From assembly GCF_025465945.1 (NCBI RefSeq), contig NZ_JANLNW010000074.1:186001-250000 (forward strand): a stretch of DNA of 64,000 bases, read 5' to 3'. Position 1 is the first letter of the stretch; every line of letters begins with the position of its first letter. Below the pieces are notes generated by a model that saw only the letters and a list, made by a program, of their open reading frames with translations, was not told where the DNA came from and made no database searches. A program made the position numbers and the translations under genes. The stretch is from Pseudomonas sp. 6D_7.1_Bac1. Its GTDB lineage: Bacteria > Pseudomonadota > Gammaproteobacteria > Pseudomonadales > Pseudomonadaceae. Of the stretch, positions 8,196 through 16,792 are shown one piece after another.

Positions 8196-9914
8196 ATGCG
8201 GTCATTGAAGATCATTTTGTTGTCATCGGCGTTCAACGGGTTGACCCAACGCGCCTGGCTGGACCTGCGCCAATCGGGCCACGAGCCCAGCGTGGTGCTG
8301 TTCACCGACGAAGCCACCGTGTGCCGGCAGATCGAGGAATCGGCGGCCGACCTGGTGATCTGCCCGTTTCTCAAGGATCGCGTGCCGCAGCAACTCTGGA
8401 GCAACCCGGAGCGACCGGTGGTGATCATTCACCCGGGTATCGTCGGCGACCGCGGTGCCAGCGCGCTGGACTGGGCCATCACCCAGCAGGTCAGCCGCTG
8501 GGGCGTCACGGCCTTGCAGGCGGTGGAAGAAATGGACGCGGGGCCGATCTGGTCGACCTATGAGTTCAATATGCCCGCCGACGTGCGCAAGTCCGAGCTG
8601 TACAACGGCCCGGTGAGTGACGCCGCGATCCATTGCATCCGCGATGTGGTGGAGAAGTTCGCCAGCGACTTCGTCCCGACGCCACTCGATTACACGCACC
8701 CCAAGGTCATCGGGCGTTTGCAGCCGAACATGAAGCAGGCCGACCGAACCTTCAGTTGGCACGATTGCGCACGGTTCATCAAACGCAGTATCGACGCCGC
8801 CGACGGCCAGCCCGGTGTGCTGGCGAGTCTGGCCGGTGGGCAGTATTACCTGTACGACGCCCATCTGGATTCAAACAGTGGCATGCCGGGGGAAATCCTT
8901 GCCGTGCAGGACGATGCCGTACTGGTCGCGACCGGCGATCACAGCCTGTGGATCGGCTCGCTCAAGCGTAAGGCTCAGCCCGGGGAAGAGACCTTCAAGT
9001 TGCCGGCACGGCATGTCCTGGCCGGGCAGCTCGGTGCTATCCCGGTATTGGACGGCTCGATCGCCAGTCAACCCTTCAACGAGGCGGCTTACCAACCTGT
9101 TCGTTATCGGGAGTCGGGCCACGTCGGTGAGCTGACCTTCGAGTTCTACAACGGCGCCATGAGCACCGAACAGTGCCAACGGCTGGTCGCCGCCTTGCGT
9201 TGGGCCAAGGCTCGCGACACTCACGTGCTGCTGATCAAGGGCGGGCGCGGGAGCTTTTCCAATGGCGTGCACCTCAACGTCATTCAGGCAGCAAAGGTAC
9301 CGGGGCTGGAAGCCTGGGCCAATATTCAGGCAATCGACTATGTCTGCCAGGAACTGCTGACGGCCCGGCAACTGGTGGTCAGCGGCCTGACCGGCAGCGC
9401 CGGAGCCGGCGGTGTGATGCTGGCGCTGGCGGCCGACATCGTGTTTGCCCGGGCCGGCGTGGTGCTCAATCCGCATTACAAAACCATGGGCTTGTATGGC
9501 TCCGAATACTGGACCTACAGCCTGCCCCGCGCAGTCGGCAGCGCAGTTGCGCACACGCTCACCGAAGAGTGCCTGCCGCTCAGTGTTTTTCAGGCGCGAC
9601 AATGGGGGATGATTCAGGACATCGGCCCGCGCTGCCCACACGAGTTCGCCCAGTGGTTGCTGCAACAGGCCAGCAGCGCGTTGACCGACAAAAAATACGC
9701 CGTGTATCGCGCGCGTAAGGCAAACATGGACCTTCAACAGATTGAACGCTGCCGCAAAAACGAGTTGGCACAGATGCAGTTGGACATGGTGCACAACCGC
9801 CAACAGTTTGCCGAGAAGTGTCGCAACTTCGTGTTCAAGCGCAAAACCTGCCAGACCCCACAGCGGCTGATCGCGCCGTGGGCATTGGAGCGTGAGGCCA
9901 CACTGGTCGATTGA
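8196..9914 (+). CDS. hoxX: HoxX-like two-domain protein (formyltransferase + enoyl-CoA hydratase fold)
   Basis: The 572-residue protein has an N-terminal formyl-THF-transferase-like domain (about 1-280, with the VIIHPGIVGDRG active-site segment) and a C-terminal crotonase-fold domain (about 315-520, with GRGSFSNGVHLN and GSAGAGGVMLALAAD). This architecture is that of HoxX, which makes the CO ligand of NiFe-hydrogenase from formyl-THF under oxic conditions. A GGAAGAG site precedes the ATG at 8196. No hydrogenase structural or Hyp genes are in view, so either they lie elsewhere or the protein serves another one-carbon reaction. The gene is monocistronic and convergent with the glucosidase. Confidence 0.85.
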   Translation: MRSLKIILLSSAFNGLTQRAWLDLRQSGHEPSVVLFTDEATVCRQIEESAADLVICPFLKDRVPQQLWSNPERPVVIIHPGIVGDRGASALDWAITQQVSRWGVTALQAVEEMDAGPIWSTYEFNMPADVRKSELYNGPVSDAAIHCIRDVVEKFASDFVPTPLDYTHPKVIGRLQPNMKQADRTFSWHDCARFIKRSIDAADGQPGVLASLAGGQYYLYDAHLDSNSGMPGEILAVQDDAVLVATGDHSLWIGSLKRKAQPGEETFKLPARHVLAGQLGAIPVLDGSIASQPFNEAAYQPVRYRESGHVGELTFEFYNGAMSTEQCQRLVAALRWAKARDTHVLLIKGGRGSFSNGVHLNVIQAAKVPGLEAWANIQAIDYVCQELLTARQLVVSGLTGSAGAGGVMLALAADIVFARAGVVLNPHYKTMGLYGSEYWTYSLPRAVGSAVAHTLTEECLPLSVFQARQWGMIQDIGPRCPHEFAQWLLQQASSALTDKKYAVYRARKANMDLQQIERCRKNELAQMQLDMVHNRQQFAEKCRNFVFKRKTCQTPQRLIAPWALEREATLVD

Positions 9915-9947
9915 CTGACGCCAGCTGCTACGGAAATTGCGTGGCGT

Positions 9948-12584
9948 TCAGAGCAACAACGCCACCAGCGCGCTCCAACCGGTTTGATGGGATGCGCCGA
10001 GACCACGACCGGTTTCGCCGTGGAAGTACTCGTGAAACAGCACCAGGTCCCGGCTCAACGGGTCGGCCTGGAGCTGCGCATAGCCGGCCATCGATGGCCG
10101 GCTACCGTTTTCGTCCCGCAGAAACAGCCGTGTCAGACGCTGACTCAAGCTGTCGGCCACCTCTGCAAGCGACGCCAGATAACCTGAACCACTGGGGTAT
10201 TCGACCGAAAAGTTGTTGTCGTAGTAGCGGTGAAATTCGCGCAGCGACTCAATCAACATGTAGTTGATCGGCATCCACAACGGCCCGCGCCAATTGGAGT
10301 TACCGCCGTACAGGCGCGAACCGGATTCCGCCGGCTCATAGTGAGCACATAACTTATTGCCGTTGATCTGCACGGCAAAAGCTTGCCTGGAAAAGGCTTT
10401 GGACAAGGAGCGAACGCCGAATTCGGAGAGGAACTCGGCCTCATCGAGCATGCGTTTGAGCAGGTCTTTGGTGCGCTCCCCGCGCAACAGCGCGAGCAAC
10501 ATCCGATTGCCTTCTCCGGGCTCAGTCCAGCGTGACACCAGGCTCGCCAGGTCCGGCCGATGGTGCATGAACCCCAATAATCGCTCACGCAAACCCGGCA
10601 GCCCTTCGTGTTCATGCTGTTCCAGCACCTGCACCGCAAACAACGGCATCAGGCCGACGATAGAACGCAAACGCAGCGGTTCGTTGACGCCGTCGGGCCG
10701 GTGCAACACGTCGTAGAAAAAATGGTCCTGCTCATCCCACAAACCTTCTTCGGCATAGTCCACCCGGTTGATGGCGCCAGCGATGTAGAGGAAGTGCTCG
10801 AAGAACTTCACCGCGATGTCGACGTACACCGGATTGCGCTTGGCCAGTTCCAGGGCGATGCGCATCAAGTCCAGCGCATACGCCGCCACCCACGCCGTAC
10901 CGTCGGCCTGATCCAGTTGAAAACCTTGCGGTAACACGGCCGAACGGTCGAACAACGCAATGTTGTCCAGCCCGAGAAACCCGCCCTGGAACAGGTTGCG
11001 ACCTTCGGCATCCTTGCGGTTGACCCACCAGGAAAAATTCAGCAGCAGCTTGTGGAAAATCCGCTCGAGAAAATCCATATCGCCGACACCGGTCAAGGCC
11101 TTGTCACGCTGATACACCCGCCAACTGGCCCAGGCATGCACCGGCGGGTTGGCATCGTCGAAACGCCACTCGTAGGCCGGCAGCTGGCCGTTGGGGTGCA
11201 TAAAGCGGTCTTTGACCAACAGCAGCAGTTGATGCTTGGCAAACCCCGGATCGATCAATGCATAAGCGACGGCCTGAAACCCCAGGTCCCAGGACGCGTA
11301 CCACGGGTATTCCCAGGTGTCGGGCATGGAAACGATGTCGGCGTTCGACAGATGCCGCCAGTGGGTGTTGCGGATGTGCCGTCGCTCGGGCGGTGGCGCC
11401 GGTTGACCGGGGTCGCCATCGAGCCATCGATTGACGTCGAAGTAATACAGCTGCTTGGACCAGAGCAGCCCGGCCAGCGCTTGGCGCTGAACGTTCCGCG
11501 CGTCCGGGTCGGGCATCTGTGCTTGCAGCACGGCGTAATAGTCATCGGCCTCGGCATGGCGGCGCTCGAACAGCGCCTTGGCGTTGACCCTCGGTGCGCC
11601 GACCGGGGCAAAACGCAGGTAGACGCTTTTGCTCGCCAGCCCATCCAGTTCCAGGACGAAATGCGCCGCCACCCGCGTGCCCGCGTCATGTCGAATCGCC
11701 CCCGCTACACCGTCCACCAGATAATCGTTGATGCCATCCTTGAACGGGCCGCTGGCGGCCACGCCATCGAGTTTCGGGTAGTTGGTCTGATTGTCGCAAA
11801 ACAGCCACTCACACCCCTGCGCGCCCCAGGCACTGAGTTGCCGGTCCGCCAGCATCGGGTGTTGCGCCATGACCGAGTCACCGGCCAGCGTCAGGCTCGG
11901 CTTTGGTCCATCACCGCCCCAACTCCAGGTGTTGCGTGCCCACACCTGCGGTAGCACCCGCAGACGCGCCGGCTGATCAGAACGGTTGTGCACGCTGACC
12001 CGCATCAACAGGTCGTCCGGGCTGTGCTTGGCGTATTCCACCGTCACATCGAAGTAGCGGTCGTCCTCGAACACCCCGGTATCGAGGATTTCATACTCGC
12101 CATCGTCCAGCCCGCGACGGGCGTTTTCGGCCACCAGGTCGGTATAGGGAAACGCCACCTGCGGGTATTTGTAGAGCATGCGCATGTAGGCATGGCTCGG
12201 CACCCCGTCGACATAGAAATACAGCTCCTTGACGTCCTCGCCGTGATTGCCTTCGGCATTGTTCAGGCCAAAAAGGCGCTCCTTGAGAATCGGATCGCGT
12301 TCGTTCCACAGCCCCAACCCGAGGCACCAGTGCTGGGCCTTGTCGCAGAACCCCGCCAACCCGTCCTCGCCCCAACGGTAAGCCCGGCTGCGCGCGTGCT
12401 CATGGGGAAAATAGCACCAGACATCGCCATCGGCGCTGTAATCCTCGCGCACCGTGCCCCACTGCCGTTCACTCAAGTACGGCCCCCACTCGCGCCAGCG
12501 CTCAGCCTCATCACCGGCCAAACGTTGACCTTCGACGGTGTCGAGAATGTTCGCGGTTGACTGTGCTGTCATGGGAACGTCCAT
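9948..12584 (-). CDS. GH63-family glucosidase
   Basis: The start at 12584 (MDVPMTAQ) follows CCGAAGAAAC; a longer frame to 12650 has no ribosome site and runs into the promoter region of the divergent regulator. The roughly 878-residue protein shows the bacterial GH63 layout: an N-terminal beta domain (WREWGPYLSERQWGTVREDYS), then an (alpha/alpha)6 barrel with WRHLSNADIVSMPDTWEYPWYASWDLGFQ and, near the end, NSNWRGPLWMPIN. GH63 enzymes hydrolyse alpha-glucosides; bacterial members of this length act on trehalose-like or glucosyl-glycerate-type substrates, but which applies here is not visible. It is cytosolic, with no signal peptide. The LysR gene starts divergently 130 bases away. Confidence 0.8.
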   Translation of the reverse strand: MDVPMTAQSTANILDTVEGQRLAGDEAERWREWGPYLSERQWGTVREDYSADGDVWCYFPHEHARSRAYRWGEDGLAGFCDKAQHWCLGLGLWNERDPILKERLFGLNNAEGNHGEDVKELYFYVDGVPSHAYMRMLYKYPQVAFPYTDLVAENARRGLDDGEYEILDTGVFEDDRYFDVTVEYAKHSPDDLLMRVSVHNRSDQPARLRVLPQVWARNTWSWGGDGPKPSLTLAGDSVMAQHPMLADRQLSAWGAQGCEWLFCDNQTNYPKLDGVAASGPFKDGINDYLVDGVAGAIRHDAGTRVAAHFVLELDGLASKSVYLRFAPVGAPRVNAKALFERRHAEADDYYAVLQAQMPDPDARNVQRQALAGLLWSKQLYYFDVNRWLDGDPGQPAPPPERRHIRNTHWRHLSNADIVSMPDTWEYPWYASWDLGFQAVAYALIDPGFAKHQLLLLVKDRFMHPNGQLPAYEWRFDDANPPVHAWASWRVYQRDKALTGVGDMDFLERIFHKLLLNFSWWVNRKDAEGRNLFQGGFLGLDNIALFDRSAVLPQGFQLDQADGTAWVAAYALDLMRIALELAKRNPVYVDIAVKFFEHFLYIAGAINRVDYAEEGLWDEQDHFFYDVLHRPDGVNEPLRLRSIVGLMPLFAVQVLEQHEHEGLPGLRERLLGFMHHRPDLASLVSRWTEPGEGNRMLLALLRGERTKDLLKRMLDEAEFLSEFGVRSLSKAFSRQAFAVQINGNKLCAHYEPAESGSRLYGGNSNWRGPLWMPINYMLIESLREFHRYYDNNFSVEYPSGSGYLASLAEVADSLSQRLTRLFLRDENGSRPSMAGYAQLQADPLSRDLVLFHEYFHGETGRGLGASHQTGWSALVALLL

Positions 12585-12713
12585 TGTTTCTTCGGGTGGT
12601 TTGCAGTGTAGAGCGAGGACTCGCACTGATGCACACCGCGTCCTGCTCATTGCGCTCGAGTTCAGATGGACGCTTGTTCTACACTGCTGGGCTCTTTACG
12701 TCAGCGACTGCTT

Positions 12714-13577
12714 ATGGACATCGATCTCGCCCGCACCTTCCTGGAAATCGTTCGCTACGGCAGTCTGGCGGCCGCCGCCGAAAAGCTCCACGTCACCCAG
12801 ACCGCGATCACCGCGCGGGTACAGAAACTCGAAAACCAGCTCGCCAGCACCCTGTTCGTGCGCAATCGCGCCGGCGCCCGCCTGACTGCCGACGGCGAAG
12901 CCTTTGTGGTGTACGCCAATCAGTTGGTACAGACATGGGAAGCGGCGCGCCGGGATCTGCCGTTGCCGGAAGGCTACCGCAATGTACTGCACATTGGCGG
13001 CGAGGTCAGTTTGTGCAACCCGCTGATGCTCAGTTGGGCCCGTGAACTGCGCGAGAAGATCCCCAGCCATGCCTTGCGCACAGAAATCCGCGACGGCGAA
13101 AACCTGCTGCGTCAGTTGGAAATGGGCGTGCTGGATGCTGCACTGGTGTTCCAGCCCGAGTACTGGCCACGGCTGCAAGTGGAACAGTTGCTGGAGGAAA
13201 AACTCATCCTGGTGCGCCTGCCGGACAGGCCCGAGCCCTACGTCTACATCGACTGGGGCAAAGAGTTTCGCCGCCAGCACGACGCAGCGTTGCCGGACAA
13301 GGCCAAAGCCGCGTTGAGCTTCAACCTCGGCCCTCTGGCACTGCAGTACATCCTGCAAAACGGTGGCGCCGGTTATTTCCGTACGCGGGTGGTCCAGACC
13401 TACCTCGACAGCGGCGTGCTGGAGCGGGTGCCCAAAGCCCCGGAATTCAGCTACCCGACCTATCTGGTGTACTCGCGGGACCGCGACTCGGCAGTGCTGC
13501 AACAGGCGTTCGAGTTGTTACGCGAACTGGTCAAGACCGACAGCGACTGGTCGCAACGCTGGGATCCGTTGATCTGA
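12714..13577 (+). CDS. LysR-family transcriptional regulator
   Basis: The usual LysR N-terminus (MDIDLARTFLEIVRYGSLAA) begins at 12714; an in-frame upstream ATG at 12666 would add 16 unconserved residues. Residues 1-60 form the winged helix-turn-helix (AAAEKLHVTQTAITARVQKL), and the remainder is a two-lobe effector domain ending at residue 287. LysR regulators usually control the divergent gene, so the GH63 glucosidase is the natural candidate target, but the regulator's effector is unknown. Confidence 0.9.
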   Translation: MDIDLARTFLEIVRYGSLAAAAEKLHVTQTAITARVQKLENQLASTLFVRNRAGARLTADGEAFVVYANQLVQTWEAARRDLPLPEGYRNVLHIGGEVSLCNPLMLSWARELREKIPSHALRTEIRDGENLLRQLEMGVLDAALVFQPEYWPRLQVEQLLEEKLILVRLPDRPEPYVYIDWGKEFRRQHDAALPDKAKAALSFNLGPLALQYILQNGGAGYFRTRVVQTYLDSGVLERVPKAPEFSYPTYLVYSRDRDSAVLQQAFELLRELVKTDSDWSQRWDPLI

Positions 13578-13689
13578 GCAATCTCCGCACCCGTTCGGCG
13601 TGAATACCCACCCATTCCCAACCTCCATTGGCCAGATAATTTCGCGGCGACTAGTCTTGTCTTTATAAGAACGACAACAGGTGATCGCG

Positions 13690-14844
13690 GTGAGGCAAAC
13701 CACGCAGGCGTTTCGTACCCGCTACCGGGCCGATATCCATCGGTTCTACAACCCGTGGCTGCACGGTGGTTTTGTACTGACCTTCGGTTTGCTGGGCATC
13801 ACGCTGTTCTGGAGCACCGTGCATCAGGTGCAACCCCTGGAATGGCTGGCGGTGCCGCTGACGCTGTTGTTTTTCAATGTCGGCGTCTACGTGGTACACC
13901 GCCATCTTGGCCATCACAAAAAAACCTTTGCGCGGCTGTTCTATGCCCGGCACGCCGGCGATCACCACAGTTTTTTTGCCCCTGGCTACATGGCCTACGA
14001 CACGGCGCGCGACTGGCGGGTGATTCTGTTTCCGGCCTGGCTGATCGTGCTGCATAGCCTGGTGATCACCCTGCCCGCCTGGTGGCTGCTCAAACAGCTC
14101 AATGGCAACGTCGCCGGGCTGTTCGCCGGTTGCATGATCCTCGGCTACCTGACCTACGAGGTGTTTCACGCCTGCGAGCATCTGCCACCAGGCAACCCTG
14201 CCACCCGCCTGCCGTGGATTCGCCAGATGCGCCGTCTGCACGAACTGCATCACCGTCGCGAGCTGATGCAGGAGCGTAATTTCAATATCGTTTTCCCGTT
14301 GATGGACTACCTGTTCGGCACGCTGTACTGGGAAGCTGAACCCGATCATTCGCACCTCCAAACGACGAGAGCGCCCATGACCCGCCTGCAGCACCAGGTC
14401 GACATCGCGCGCGACCCGATCGCCGTGCTCGCCTACGCCAGCACCGCGACACGCTGGCCCGAGTGGCACCCGTCATCGCTGAAGGTCGACGGCCAGCCAG
14501 GGTCGCTGCACGCGGGCGCACGCTTTGAAGAGGACATCCATGCCGGTGGCCGGGCCGGGCATTTGAGCTGGGAGGTCAACGAGTACCTGCCGGGCCGCCG
14601 CTGGAGCGCTCGCGCTCTGGGTGATCATGGCCTGGAACTGCTGCTGACTTATGAATGCGCCAGCGAGGGTGACGGCACGCGCTTCGTTCGCACCCTGGAA
14701 TACCGCTTCAGCGGTCTGCTGATGCGCCTGGTCAATCAACTGCTGCTCAAGCGGCGTATCGAACACGAATCGGCGGCCTCGATGCTGGCCCTGCGCGACA
14801 TGGTGCAGCAGACGATCCCGACCCAGACAGGAGCAGTCGCCTGA
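13690..14844 (+). CDS. membrane fatty-acid hydroxylase/sterol-desaturase fused to an SRPBCC domain
   Basis: The first half has hydrophobic segments and the di-iron His clusters of the superfamily: HRHLGHH, HAGDHH, a later HACEH and HELHH. From about residue 230 a soluble domain begins (RDPIAVLAYASTATRWPEWH) that matches the START-like SRPBCC/polyketide-cyclase fold, which binds hydrophobic ligands. The combination suggests a hydroxylase that presents its own lipid substrate, but that is inference. GTG at 13690 is preferred because CAGGTGATC lies just upstream; GTG at 13681 is the alternative. The stop overlaps the ATG of the following pseudogene by one base (TGATG), so the two genes were translationally coupled. 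Confidence 0.75.
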   Translation: MRQTTQAFRTRYRADIHRFYNPWLHGGFVLTFGLLGITLFWSTVHQVQPLEWLAVPLTLLFFNVGVYVVHRHLGHHKKTFARLFYARHAGDHHSFFAPGYMAYDTARDWRVILFPAWLIVLHSLVITLPAWWLLKQLNGNVAGLFAGCMILGYLTYEVFHACEHLPPGNPATRLPWIRQMRRLHELHHRRELMQERNFNIVFPLMDYLFGTLYWEAEPDHSHLQTTRAPMTRLQHQVDIARDPIAVLAYASTATRWPEWHPSSLKVDGQPGSLHAGARFEEDIHAGGRAGHLSWEVNEYLPGRRWSARALGDHGLELLLTYECASEGDGTRFVRTLEYRFSGLLMRLVNQLLLKRRIEHESAASMLALRDMVQQTIPTQTGAVA

Positions 14845-15120
14845 TGAACAAGATGCCACGTCGACTCAGCGTTCGCGGGGTTCTGATAGTTGTGCTGGTG
14901 GTGGTCGGCCTGTTCCTGCTGCTGTCGCCGACCAAGGTTCAATCGGTGGCCTGGACGCCACAACCGGAAGGGGCATCGCCAACCTGCAGGATGCCCGCAA
15001 CGGCAATGACTCACCGATCACCACGGTTCGCGGGTACGCCGACAGATTGTATTTCGGCTCGCTGAAGTCCAGCCACATGGCGCGTTGCCATTGGCCAACG
15101 CGTTGCGACACCCGCAATAG
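14844..15120 (+). pseudogene. SMP-30/strictosidine-synthase-like protein, collapsed by internal deletion
   Basis: The start (MNKMPRRLSVRGVLIVVLVV) is a single-pass anchor followed by LLLSPTKVQSVAWTP, the N-terminus of membrane-anchored SMP-30-like proteins of about 350 residues. After roughly 37 codons the sequence jumps to the family's C-terminus in another frame: IANLQDARNGNDSPITT, then LYFGSLKSSHMAR. A further missing T near 15085 shifts the final LPLANALRHPQ tail, whose stop is at 15118-15120. So both ends remain, the middle (about 280 codons) is gone, and two frame changes exist. The intact gene would have been the downstream partner of the hydroxylase/SRPBCC gene. Confidence 0.75.
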
Positions 15121-15128
15121 ACTGCAAC

Positions 15129-15152
15129 ACGGGGGCGGCATTGCGCCCCCGT
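15129..15152. terminator. hairpin between convergent genes
   Basis: A 9-bp perfect stem (ACGGGGGCG, loop GCATTG, CGCCCCCGT) lies between the SMP-30 remnant and ydcH, which converge here. No clear U tract on either side. Confidence 0.6.
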
Positions 15153-15159
15153 ACGCAGG

Positions 15160-15399
15160 TTACGCTCTGGAAGAGCCGTTTAGACTTTTGGAGATTTCGT
15201 CTTTGAGCGAAAGGCGTTTTTCCTTGAGCTTCCTCACTTTGTCATCCGCCAGAGCCTGGGCTTCCGCCTCCAGGACCCGTTTGTCGATTTCCGTATATTT
15301 ATCCAGCAGCGCATTCAGATGGGGATCAATGGCACGCTTTTGCTGTATGACTTCCTTTGAGTAGCTCAGGTCCTGAGGCAGGTCATGGTTCACCGGCAT
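15160..15399 (-). CDS. YdcH-family DUF465 protein
   Basis: The start at 15399 follows GGAGGTG at 5-base spacing; upstream in-frame codons lack a site. The 79-residue protein is highly charged and helical, with the IDKRVLEAEAQALADDKVRKLK heptad-like region (broken here as IDKRVLEAE and the following helix) typical of DUF465/YdcH, small cytosolic proteins of unknown biochemical role. It is monocistronic. Confidence 0.85.
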   Translation of the reverse strand: MPVNHDLPQDLSYSKEVIQQKRAIDPHLNALLDKYTEIDKRVLEAEAQALADDKVRKLKEKRLSLKDEISKSLNGSSRA

Positions 15400-15768
15400 G
15401 GAACACCTCCGTTTGTTGATCGGTGGCGAACGCCTTGGCGCGCGTTCGCCAGTTATCAGAATGGCCTCGCCCGGCGGTTGTTGTCGACCATCAATCAAAC
15501 CAGCGGTGCCCGTTGGTCGGACGTGCCGTTATCGTTACTGTATTTCTTCATTGCCCTCAACCACCAGAATAGTCTCCTGCCCGCCCCTGTGCTGAGCACC
15601 GCGCGTCGGCAATCCCGGTATGGCCGCCGCTCTGTTTGACGAAGCCAAACACCCTGCCTAACCCTCTATCGCGCAACCACCACAAAATCGTAGGGAAAGG
15701 GCTGTCCTCCTAGCGTAAAGCAACGTACTTTACGCCCCCTTATTACAAGGACGTTCAGGGGGACGTGA
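15400..15768. other. intergenic region with a hairpin before the acyltransferase
   Basis: About 370 bases between divergent ydcH and the acyltransferase. I see no supported gene. The one clear structure is GCGTAAAG-CAACGTA-CTTTACGC at 15713-15735, an 8-bp perfect stem 33 bases before the acyltransferase start, which could be an operator or leader hairpin. Confidence 0.5.
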
Positions 15769-16767
15769 GTGGGATCTTATCGACTGTTGCTGGCTATCCT
15801 TGTGGCCATTTCTCATATGGGTATAACCGTTGTGGGGCTGAATGTCGGCGTTATTGCCGTGATTTCTTTCTTGATCATCAGCGGCTTTGTAATGACTTCG
15901 CTCATCGAGAGGAACTACAGAACGCCTGAATCAATCCACCGGTTTTATGTGGACCGGGTCTTGAGGCTTTACCCACAATTTCTTTTGTACCTGATTGCTT
16001 CGTGCGCGGTGATCTACTTCCTGCTGCCGGGAACGCCCCAGGCAACTGAGCTGACCCTGAAGAACATCGTTGCGAACCTTTCGATCATTCCCTTGGGGTT
16101 CTATATGTTCGAGGCCGTCGGGACCGGGATCTTGCCGCCTGCCTGGTCGCTGGGGCTCGAAATGTGCTTTTACCTGGTGATACCGTTCCTGATCATCTAC
16201 AAAGCCCGAGGCCCTGCGTTTGCCCTCTCAACCGTGGTTTTTCTGATTGCCTGCCTTGGCCTGATCAACACCGATGTGTACGGCTACCGATTGCTGCCAG
16301 GGGTCCTGTTTATCTTCCTGTGCGGCAGCTACCTGTACAGGGCAGAGGCCAAGGGGCTGGTGATCGCCGCCGGTACGACCGCGGCTGCCGCGCTGATGTT
16401 TCTGGCAATCATGACCGGGGTTATCCCGCGCCTGCCCTTCAACGCCGAAGTGACCGCTGGTATTGCCTTGGGAATTCCGGCGGTGTTCCTGCTGAGCAAG
16501 CTGAAATTCCACCGAATTGATGAGCTCTTCGGAAACATCAGCTATGGCGTGTTTCTGAATCACTTCGTCGTGATGTATTTCTTCCGTGCGTTCTGGCCCG
16601 TTGAATACAGCACGCTTACCGTCACAGCGGTGTTGGTGCTGTCGTTTTTATTGAGCGGCCTATCGTATTACTGCATCGAGCGGCCGGCCCTGAAGCTTCG
16701 TCATGCACTTCGGACCGGTGTCAGGTATGGGGACGAACAACTACAGCGTGTTGAGGTAACCGTCTAG
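15769..16767 (+). CDS. acyltransferase family 3 membrane protein
   Basis: The 332-residue integral membrane protein has about ten hydrophobic helices. Early SHMGITVVGLNVGVIAVISFLIISGF and RFYVDRVLRLYPQF, plus the closing YCIERPAL, are the acyltransferase-3 (OafA-like) pattern, although the usual His-rich start (HR..A..VV..H) is reduced to AISHMGI, and the protein is a little short. Family members O-acylate sugars of LPS, capsule or exported glycans. The GTG start follows CAGGGGGACGTGA. No polysaccharide locus is adjacent, so the substrate is unknown. Confidence 0.8.
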   Translation: MGSYRLLLAILVAISHMGITVVGLNVGVIAVISFLIISGFVMTSLIERNYRTPESIHRFYVDRVLRLYPQFLLYLIASCAVIYFLLPGTPQATELTLKNIVANLSIIPLGFYMFEAVGTGILPPAWSLGLEMCFYLVIPFLIIYKARGPAFALSTVVFLIACLGLINTDVYGYRLLPGVLFIFLCGSYLYRAEAKGLVIAAGTTAAAALMFLAIMTGVIPRLPFNAEVTAGIALGIPAVFLLSKLKFHRIDELFGNISYGVFLNHFVVMYFFRAFWPVEYSTLTVTAVLVLSFLLSGLSYYCIERPALKLRHALRTGVRYGDEQLQRVEVTV

Positions 16768-16792
16768 CGCACGTGCTGACCCGGCCTTCGGT

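Noticed and set aside
9942-9964. TGGCGTT...AACGCCA inverted repeat at the end of the glucosidase
   Set aside because: It lies mostly inside the coding end and lacks a U tract; not reported as a terminator.
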